Positions 9,701-16,400 of a DNA stretch of 64,000 bases are shown one piece after another (the first letter of the stretch is position 1; every line of letters starts with the position of its first letter). A program made the position numbers and the translations under genes. Under the pieces are notes generated by a model that saw nothing but the letters and a program-made list of their open reading frames with translations, had not been told where the DNA came from and did no database searches. The DNA is from Alphaproteobacteria bacterium. GTDB taxonomy: Bacteria > Myxococcota_A > UBA796 > UBA2385. The stretch covers positions 182,990 to 246,989 of the forward strand of contig JACKEY010000008.1 in NCBI GenBank assembly GCA_020632755.1, given 5' to 3'.

Positions 9701-10408
9701 GGCGTGCCCGTGGTGCCCGTGGTCCTGGCCGTGGAGTGGTTCGCCCGGGCGGCCCGCGCCTTCCGCAGCGACCTGCACCTGGCCAGCATCGAAGACGTGA
9801 AGGTGCTCTCCGGCATCAAGCTCGTGGACTGGGAGGGCGGCGCGCAGCTGTCCGTCGAGGTCCGCCAGCTCGAGAACGGCACCGGCGCCCTGCTGGGTCT
9901 GGCCCTGCTGGGCCAGGGAGGCCGGCGGCACTACAGCGCCGTCGCCCGCATGACCGAGGATCCGCAGCCCGCCGTGGCCGCCCCCGGTCGCCCGGCCCTG
10001 TCGGCCTTCGACGGCGACGTCTACGGCGGCGTGCTCTTCCACGGGCCCGCCTTCCAGGTCATCGACCACGTCGAAGGCGTGAGCGAGGCCGGCATCGCCG
10101 CGAAGCTGTCCGGCGTGCACGCCAAGGGCTGGACCGACGAAGGCTGGCAGACGGACGTCGCCGCCATGGACGGAGCGCTGCAGCTGGCGCTCTTGTGGAC
10201 CGAGAAGGCGCTGGGGGGCCACAGCCTGCCCACCGGCGTCGGCCGCATCCGGCTGGGGGCCGTGCCCCACGGGTCGGTGCGCGCCGTGCTGCAGGCCCGC
10301 TCGGCCCAGGGTGGCAAGGCCGTGTCCGACCTGGTCCTGGTGGACGAAGCCGGCACGACCGTCGCGGCCCTGGACCGGGTCGAGACCCACCTGCTGCCGT
10401 CGGCCTGA
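3743..10408 (+). CDS. pfa2: PUFA synthase subunit Pfa2: KS-AT-ACPx3-KR-DH
   Basis: 2221 aa, multidomain iterative PKS-like enzyme. Ketosynthase: about residues 15-480, nucleophile Cys218 in DAACAS, His353 in EAHGTGT, then GHTKAAAG. Malonyl-CoA acyltransferase: about 575-880, Ser678 in GHSYGE. A Pro/Ala linker follows, then three acyl carrier domains whose phosphopantetheine serines are Ser1212, Ser1316 and Ser1407 (each in LGVDSIKR). Ketoreductase: about 1680-1930, NADPH loop VVSGGAKGVTA, Tyr1872 in VDYAMANE. C-terminal hot-dog dehydratase of the polyketide type: His1983 in LTDHSIQG and FHGPAFQVI further on. The ATG follows GAGGT at 8 nt. It works with Pfa1 and Pfa3 to extend and reduce the chain. 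No PfaE-type phosphopantetheinyl transferase is seen in the window, so ACP activation must come from elsewhere. Confidence 0.95.
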   Translation: MSTDKKNTEKSFAPGRQSIAVVGVSALFPGSTDAAGFWRDILAAEDLLTDVPASHWLVEDYYDADPKAPDMTYAKRGGFLDKVDFDALGFGIPPSIMPATDTAQLLALIVAKQVLEDAWGEQFMEMDKSRMSCILGVTSAQELLNAMVARLQKPVWVKSLREAGLDEEKVQEVAQRIGDHYVPWQEATFPGLLGNVVAGRIANRLDLGGTNCVTDAACASTFSALHMAVNELYLGDSDVVIAGGVDTMNDIFMYMCFSKTPALSAKGDCRPFSDQADGTMLGEGMGMVALKRLEDAERDGDRIYAVIEAVGSSSDGRSKSVYAPVSQGQSQAIRRAWEGACADPGTVELVEAHGTGTKAGDVAEFGGLRLVFDHTERAAGGDRQWCALGTVKSQIGHTKAAAGAAGLFKAVMALHHKVLAPTAKIDKPNPKMEIEQTSFYLNTRARPWVRGSDHPRRAGVSSFGFGGSNFHVALQEYTGAHKAGRLRTWRHELVTISAESAPALADAARELAASARDLRFAAWQGTQQPAGAHRLAVLATDLADLKTKLSKSAERIDQGKAFHTPDGCHYDSGTVQGEVAFLFPGQGSQYVDMGAEAAIHLDAARAAWDASADVAMGEKPLHQVVFPIPVFSEEEEAAQLEELTRTEWAQPAIGAASQALLGVVDSLGLRATHVAGHSYGEVTALHAAGMLGADDMLKVARKRGELMAEAAQLPGSMLAVAAPVETVREKLAEWGLDVVVANHNHPTQVVLSGTTDAIVAAEQKFTAAELTAKRLQVATAFHSPVVSASAAPFTAFLGEVAFQAPTLTAWSNSQAAPYALDSARDVLGGAIAEPVRFVEMIEAMYAAGVRTFVEVGPGNVLTKLADRILKKQDHLAVDLDRKGRGGIQSLLDGVARLWVAGHALDLGALWQGYKAPTDPAGLVAPKLAVPINGTNVGKPYPPPDGAAGVPKPNPKRSEPEALATAKPAPKAAAKQIASPDPVRPAAAPVASPAVSAPVASPVAASPVALPAARPSAWSLPTPSFSRTPSPSAAPRAASQDRTMSNQTPNAAWLAAFQDMQRQTAEAHASFQQAMAESHAAFLKASETSIMGLASMAGGMPAPQWQQVPVAAPVAVAAPVAAPQPVAVPQPVAPAPVYTAPPVQVAPAPAPVVAAPAPVAAAPAPVAAAPAPVAAAGVDLKAVMLGVVADKTGYPAEMLTLDMDLEGDLGVDSIKRVEILSAMKEQVPGLPDVDPAELGKLRTLGEIVARYDGGSSTASAPAAAAAPAAAAPAAAAAPAAGVDLKAVMLSVVADKTGYPAEMLSMEMDLEGDLGVDSIKRVEILSAMKEQVPGLPEVDPSELGKLRTLGEIVARYDGGSATASAPAAAPAAGVDLTGVMLDVVADKTGYPAEMLAMEMDLEGDLGVDSIKRVEILSAMKERVPGLPEVDPAELGKLRTLGEIVARLASADGSARGSDDSPEGDPRASDPRLGRFVLRAVEQPRPGLSRRLALAGPVVLVAPSVLVAGADEVVHATAGALATLLGREVAHTDDPAAVPADAGLVVLLHGLGHPDQADALSLQAFQAARQVAATLATRGGMLVTVQHTGGDFGLAGAGEFAWLSGMAGLARTAAQEWPAAVVKAIDLSIDAGPADVVGQWLAEEIVAGGPELEVGLDGEGKRRVLVDARVDVAPVRQRLGGSDVIVVSGGAKGVTAACIVDLARATGAGFLLLGRTALTDEPACVAGVEGDAALKKALLQDAIARGEKPNPRALGDQVWRIQGNREIQATLDAISAAGGKARYASVDVTDTEALDAALDAVRADWGPITGLVHGAGVLRDKFIADKTDDDFTRVWDTKITGLRALLDATAGDSLKALVTFSSVAARCGNNGQVDYAMANEVLNKVASAYAADHPDCVVKSLGWGPWEGGMVTPALKARFESLGVPLIPLDVGARMMTDELADQSGEVGLVLGGKPRVGRPLASEGNDTLVLDVHVGPDRQPWLTDHSIQGVPVVPVVLAVEWFARAARAFRSDLHLASIEDVKVLSGIKLVDWEGGAQLSVEVRQLENGTGALLGLALLGQGGRRHYSAVARMTEDPQPAVAAPGRPALSAFDGDVYGGVLFHGPAFQVIDHVEGVSEAGIAAKLSGVHAKGWTDEGWQTDVAAMDGALQLALLWTEKALGGHSLPTGVGRIRLGAVPHGSVRAVLQARSAQGGKAVSDLVLVDEAGTTVAALDRVETHLLPSA
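7270..8080 (+). repeat. three tandem, nearly identical ACP-coding repeats in pfa2
   Basis: Three copies of about 230 bp, beginning near 7270, 7583 and 7853, encode the acyl carrier domains and share long runs of identical DNA (for example around GTCGACAGCATCAAGCGCGT at 7370, 7682 and 7955). Ala/Pro-rich linkers of different length separate them, so the active serines are 104 and 91 residues apart. The near identity implies recent duplication or ongoing gene conversion; tandem ACPs are normal in PUFA synthases and raise product yield. Confidence 0.9.
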
Positions 10409-10413
10409 GCGAC

Positions 10414-10447
10414 GAGCGCCGGGAGCGTCGCCGTCGCGGCGGCGCTC
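10414..10447 (+). other. hairpin in the pfa2-pfa3 gap
   Basis: GAGCGCC (10414-10420) and GGCGCTC (10441-10447) form a perfect 7-bp stem with a 20-nt GC-rich loop that can itself fold. It lies in the 66-nt gap between pfa2 and pfa3, with no T-tract behind it. It could set the pfa2:pfa3 ratio by pausing or mRNA processing, but that is inference. Confidence 0.35.
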
Positions 10448-10474
10448 CTCGCCCCCCTTCCTCTCGGAGACCGC

Positions 10475-13400
10475 GTGTCCGGCTTTCCGCCCATCGCCAT
10501 CGTCGGGCGCTCCTGCCTGCTGCCCGGCGCCGACTCCCCCCAGGCCCTCGGCGACGCTGTCTTCGCGGCCCGTGACCTGGTCACGTCCACGCCGGCCGAC
10601 CGCTGGGGCATGCGCCCGGCCGACGTCATGTGCGCCCCCCCGGGGACCCCGTCCGTGGCGAGCGGGGGCGAACAGCAAGCCCACACCGGCGACCGCTGCT
10701 GGGCCGACCGCGGCGGCTACGTCCGCGGCTGGGAGACCGGCTGGGACCCGACGGGCTTCGCGGTGCCGGCCCAGGCCCTCGACGGCCTGGATCCGCTGTT
10801 CCTGTGGACCCTGCACACCGCCCGCCAGGCCCTGGCCCAGACCTCCGCCAGCGGCCGGGTGCAGGCGATCTTCGGCAACCTGGGCTTTCCCGCCGGCCTG
10901 ATGGCCCGCCAGGCCGAGGCCACCTGGCTGTCGATGCAGCCGGCCGTGACGCCCGACCACCTCGCGGCCGCCGGCATCGCGCCGGTCGACCCGCGCAACC
11001 GCTTCATGATGGGCGGCCCCGCGGCCCTGCTGCGGGCGGCGCTGGAGCTCGACGACGCCTTCGCGCTCGACGCTGCCTGCGCGAGCAGCCTCTACGCGGT
11101 GAAGCTCGCCTGCGACCGCCTGCACGACGGGCGGGCGGACGTGGTCCTGGCCGGCGCGGTCAACCGGGCCGACGACCTGTTCATCCACGTCGGCTTCTGC
11201 GCCCTGTCGGCCCTGTCCAAGACCGGCCGCAGCCGCCCCTTCCACGCGGGGGCCGACGGGCTCGTGCCCGCCGAGGGCGCCGGCTTCGTCGCGCTCAAGC
11301 GACTCGACGACGCCCAGCGCGACGGCGACGAGATCTTCGGCCTGATCCGCGGGGTCGGCCTGTCCAACGACGGGCGAGGACGGGGCCTGCTGGCGCCGGC
11401 CGCCGCCGGGCAGCAGCGCGCGATGGAGGCCGCCTGGCGGGTCGCCGGGCTCGATCCCCGGACGGTCGGGCTCATCGAGTGCCACGCGACGGGCACCCCG
11501 GTCGGCGACGGCACCGAGCTGGAGAGCATGGGCGCGGTGTTCGGGAGCCAGGGCGGGAGAGGAGGAGAGCGCCTGCCCATCGGCTCGCTCAAGTCCAACA
11601 TGGGCCACCTGATCACCGCAGCCGGCGTGGCCGGGCTCATCAAGGTGACCGAGGCGATGCGCCGCGGCGCCCGTCCGCCGACCCTGCACGTCGAGGACCA
11701 GCACCCGGACCTGGCCGGCAGCCCCTTCCGGGTGGTCGAGGAGGTCGAGGCCTGGGCCGGCCCGCGCCGCGCGTCCGTGAGCGCCTTCGGCTTCGGCGGC
11801 AACAACGCCCACGTCGTGGTCGATGAGGCGCCCGCTCCCGGCTGGGCCCCGGCCCCCGACACCCTGCGCGCCGAGCCCGAGCTGGCCGTCGTGGGCATCG
11901 GCGCAGTGGTCGGTCCCGCCCCCGACGCCGCGACCTGGGCCGAGCTGCTGCGCACCGGCGGCAGCCTGATCGAAGGCGGCAGCGCCCGCGTCGACCGCAT
12001 CCGCGTCGACATGAAGGGCCTGCGCTTCCCGCCCAACGACCTGCGGCAGACCCTGCCCCAGCAGGTCGCCGTGCTGCAGGCCACCCGCGAGGCCGTGCGC
12101 GGCGTCGAGCTGCCCCGCGACACCACCGGCGTGTACATCGGGATGGAGACCGACCCCGAGGTCGCTCGCTACGGCCTGCGCTGGCGGCTCGCGACCTGGG
12201 CCCCGCAGTGGGGCGCCGGCGGCGACTGGCTGGGCGCCGCCCGCGACGGTGTCGTGCCCGAGCTCGAGAGCGCCGGCGTGCTGGGCACCATGCCCAACAT
12301 CCCGGCCAACCGGCTCAACAGCCAGCTCGACGTGGCCGGCCCCAGCTTCGTGGTCGCCGACGGCGAGGCCAGCGGGCTGGTCGCGCTGGACGTCGCCGCG
12401 CGGGCCCTGCGCAGCGGCGAGCTCGATGCCGCCGTGGTCGGCGCGGTGGACATGTCCGTGCAGCCGGCCCACCTGATGGCCATGGCCGCGCTGGACCCGC
12501 AGACCGGCGCACCCGCGGACGCCGCCGTGGTGCTGGTGCTGAAGCGCCGGGCCGACGCCGAGGCGGCCGGCGAGACCATCCTGGCGCTGCTGGGCCAGGG
12601 CTCCGGCGAGCTGCGCCTGGGCCACGGCGGCCTGTCGCTGGACGGCAGCCACGGCGTCGCCCACGCGGCCCGCGGCATGGTGCACGTCGGCGCGGCCGTG
12701 CTGTCCCTGGCCACCGGCGCCCGTCCGGACGGCGGCACCACCGCGGCCCGCAGCGCCCGCGTGGCGATCGCCGGCCACGACCTGACCCTGACCGCTCCTC
12801 CGGGACGCCCGCGCCTGCAGCCGGTGCGCCCGGCCGGCCCGACCCTCGACCTCCCCGGGCACCTGCCGCCCGTGGCCCTGCCGCCCCTGCCGGCAGTGGC
12901 CCTCGCCCGCCCGAACCCGACTCCTCCTCCCGCGCAGAAGGCCCCCGTGTCGACCTCCCGCAACGACTCCGCCCCCGTGCCGACGGCCCTCCCCCAGACC
13001 ATGGCGCCCGCGCCGGCCCTCCCCCGGGTGATGGACGCCGTCGTGGTCGACCGCCGCCCGCCGCTGCACGGCACCGCGCCGGCCGCATCCCCCGTCGCGG
13101 CGGCGCCCGCGGTCCCGGCCGCTCCGGCGCTCGCGCCCGCCCCCGCCGGCCATCCCGCCGCCCTGCTGCAGCAGTACAGCCAGGACCTGCGGGCCATCCA
13201 CCAGGACTTCCTGGCCAACCAGGCCGCGCTGCACCAGCGCTTCCTGCAGGTGCGCCAGCACGCCATGTTCTCGCTGCTCGGGCAGGGGAGCGGAGCCGTG
13301 CAGGAGGCGGCGTTCCAGGTGGCGCCGGCGGTGCCCCCCTCCGTCCGGCCTTCGGCCGGCCACCTCCCCCCGCAGAGCGGGGGGAGGGATTCCTCCACGC

Positions 13401-16400
13401 CTCTTGCGACTCCCCCTCCCCCCGCCCAGCGGGGGGAGGTGCCGAGCGCAGCGAGGCGGAGGGGGGCCAATCCCTCGCCGCCGCCGGTCGCCGCGACGCC
13501 CCCGACGCCTCCCCCGGCGCCCAAGGCCGCCGAAGCCCCGGTCCCCACCGTCGGCGGCATCCCCGTCGGGCCGGTGCCCGCCCACCTCAAGCCCGCCCCC
13601 ACCGGCCCGACCCTCGACCGCGACGGCCTGATGGTGCACAGCAGCGGCAACATCTCCGAGATCTACGGCGAGATCTTCAAGCCCCAGGACGCCTACGCCC
13701 GCGTCTGCCGCATGCCCGAGCCGCCGCTGTTGCTCGCGACCCGCATGACCGGCCTGGACGCCGTGCCCGGCAGCATGGGCAAGGGCACCATCTGGACCGA
13801 GACCGACGTCGAGACCGACAGCTGGTACCTCAACGAAGGCCGCATGCCGGCCGGCGTCATGATCGAGTCGGGCCAGGCCGACCTGATGCTCATCTCCTAC
13901 CTGGGCGTCGATCTGCTCAACAAGGGCGAGCGGGTCTACCGGCTGCTGGGCTGCCAGCTGACCTACCACCGCGACCTGCCGCGGCCCGGCGAGACCCTGC
14001 AGTACGACATCCACGTCGACGGCCACGCCAACCACGGCGCCGTGCGCCTGTTCTTCTTCCACTACGACTGCGTCATCGACGGCGAGCCCGCCCTGACCGT
14101 GCGCCAGGGCCAGGCCGGCTTCTTCACCGACGAGGAGCTGGCCGACAGCGCCGGCATCCTGTGGACCCCCGAAGAACAGGAACTGGTCGACCCGCCGCGC
14201 CTGGACGCCCCCGAGCTCGACTCCGGCCGCACCGCGTTCACCGGCGAGCAGATCGCTGCCTTCGCCGCCGGCCGGCCCTGGGACTGCTTCGGCCCGGTCT
14301 ACGACTTCACCCGCACCCACAACCGCACCCCGAAGATCCAGGAAGGCGACATGCTGTTCCTGGACGAGGTGACCGAGCTGTCCCACCGCGGCGGCCCGTG
14401 GGGTCGCGGCTACCTGCGCGCCGTCCAGCACCTCGCCGACGAGGACTGGTTCTACGACGGCCACTTCAAGAACGATCCCTGCATGCCCGGCACGCTGATG
14501 TTCGAGGGCTGCCTGCAGGCGATGAGCTTCTACATGGCCGCCCAGGGCGTCACCATCAAGCGCGACGGCTGGCGCTTCCAGCCGGTCAAGGGCGAGATGT
14601 TCGACCTGCGCTGCCGCGGCCAGGCCATCCCCGGCAACCGCGAGCTCATCTACGAGATCTTCGTCGAGGAGTTCGTCGCGGGCCCCACGCCGACCCTGTA
14701 CGCCGACCTGCTGTGCACCATCGACGGGCTCAAGGCCTTCCACGCCCGCCGCGTGGGCCTGCAGCTGGTCCCCGACTGGCCGATCACCAGCAAGCCCGAG
14801 CTGTGGGGCAAGCCGGTGCCGCCGGGCGCCCCCGCCGACCACGCCTCGCGCAACATCGCCGACCTCGAGGGTTTCCCCTTCGACTACGCGAGCCTGCTGG
14901 CCTGCGCCTGGGGCCGCCCGAGCGAGGCCTTCGGGCCGATGTACGCCCGCTTCGACGGCGACCGCCGGGTGGCCCGCCTGCCCGGCCCGCCCTACCACTT
15001 CATGTCCCGCGTCACGCACGTCGAGGGCCCGCCGCCCCAGACGGTCGTCGACGGCAAGCTGGTCCCCGGCCACGTCATCGAGCTCGAGTTCGATGTGGAC
15101 CCGGCCGCCTGGTACTTCGACGAGAACGGCTGCGCGACGATGCCCTTCTGCGTCTTCCTCGAAGCGGCGCTCCAGCCCTGCGGCTGGCTGGCCAGCTACG
15201 TCGGCAGCGCGCTGACGGTCGATCGCGACCTGTCCTTCCGCAACCTCGACGGCAAGGCCACCTGGACCGGCGAGCTGCTGCGCGACGCCGGCACCCTGCG
15301 GACCCGGGTCAAGATCATCCAGATCAGCAAGACCGCCGGAATGATCATCGAGGGCTTCGACGTCCAGTGTTTCCTGACCGATCCCGACGGCACCGAGCGG
15401 GTGGTCTACGAGATGAACACGGTCTTCGGCTTCTTCCCCAAGGAAGCGCTGGAGAACCAGGTCGGCCTGCCCACGACCGCCGCACAGCGGGCCTTCCTGG
15501 AAGCAGAGAGCGACTTCCTGGTCGACCTGACGGCGCGTCCCGCGAGGTACTGCGCGGGCCACCCGCGGCTGGCCAACCCCATGCTGCTGATGGTCGATCG
15601 CATCGACGGCTGGTGGCCCGAGGGCGGCGAGGCCGGCCTGGGCCGGATCCGCGGCCAGAAGGACGTCGATCCGGGCGAGTGGTTCTTCAAGGCCCACTTC
15701 TTCCAGGATCCCGTCCAGCCCGGCAGCCTGGGCCTGGAAGCGCTGGTCCAGCTGCTGCAGTGGGCGATGATCGAGAAGGGCATGGGAGAGGGCATCGAGA
15801 ACGCCCGCTTCGAGCCCCTGATGCAGCACCGGGAGCTGGTCTGGAAGTACCGGGGCCAGGTCGTGCCGAGCAACAAGGTCATCTCCAGCACCATGGAGAT
15901 CACCGAGGTCGGCGAGGACGAGCACGGGCCCTTCGTCATCGGCGACGGCAGCCTGTGGGTCGACGGCAAGCGCATCTACGAGGTGCAGGGCATGGGCATG
16001 CGCATCGTCGGCAGCCCCGCTCCGACCGAGGAGGACGCCCGCCAGCGCCGCGACTACGCCGACCCCGGCGCCGAGATCGCGCTGGCCGGCGACCACCAGC
16101 AGCCGGCCGCCGCACCCGATGCCCCGGTCGCGACCGGCACGCGCGCGGCCGTCACCCTGGACCCCGCCCTGGACCGCTGGATCGGCGATCACCGCCCCAC
16201 CTGGACCGTGCCCGCCCTCCCGATGGCCACCGTGGCCGATCTGCTGACGCGGCCCGTCGCGAAGGCCGGCCGCACGGTGACCGGGGTGCGCGAGGTCAAG
16301 GTCAAGCGCTGGATCGTGGTCGACCACCCGGTGACCCTGGTCGCCGAGGTCGTCGCCTGTCGCGACGGCGAAGCCACCGTGCACCTGCACGACGAGCGCT

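Noticed and set aside
10414..10447. Intrinsic terminator between pfa2 and pfa3
   Set aside because: Hairpin has no T-run, and pfa3 needs to be made together with pfa2; kept only as a hairpin.
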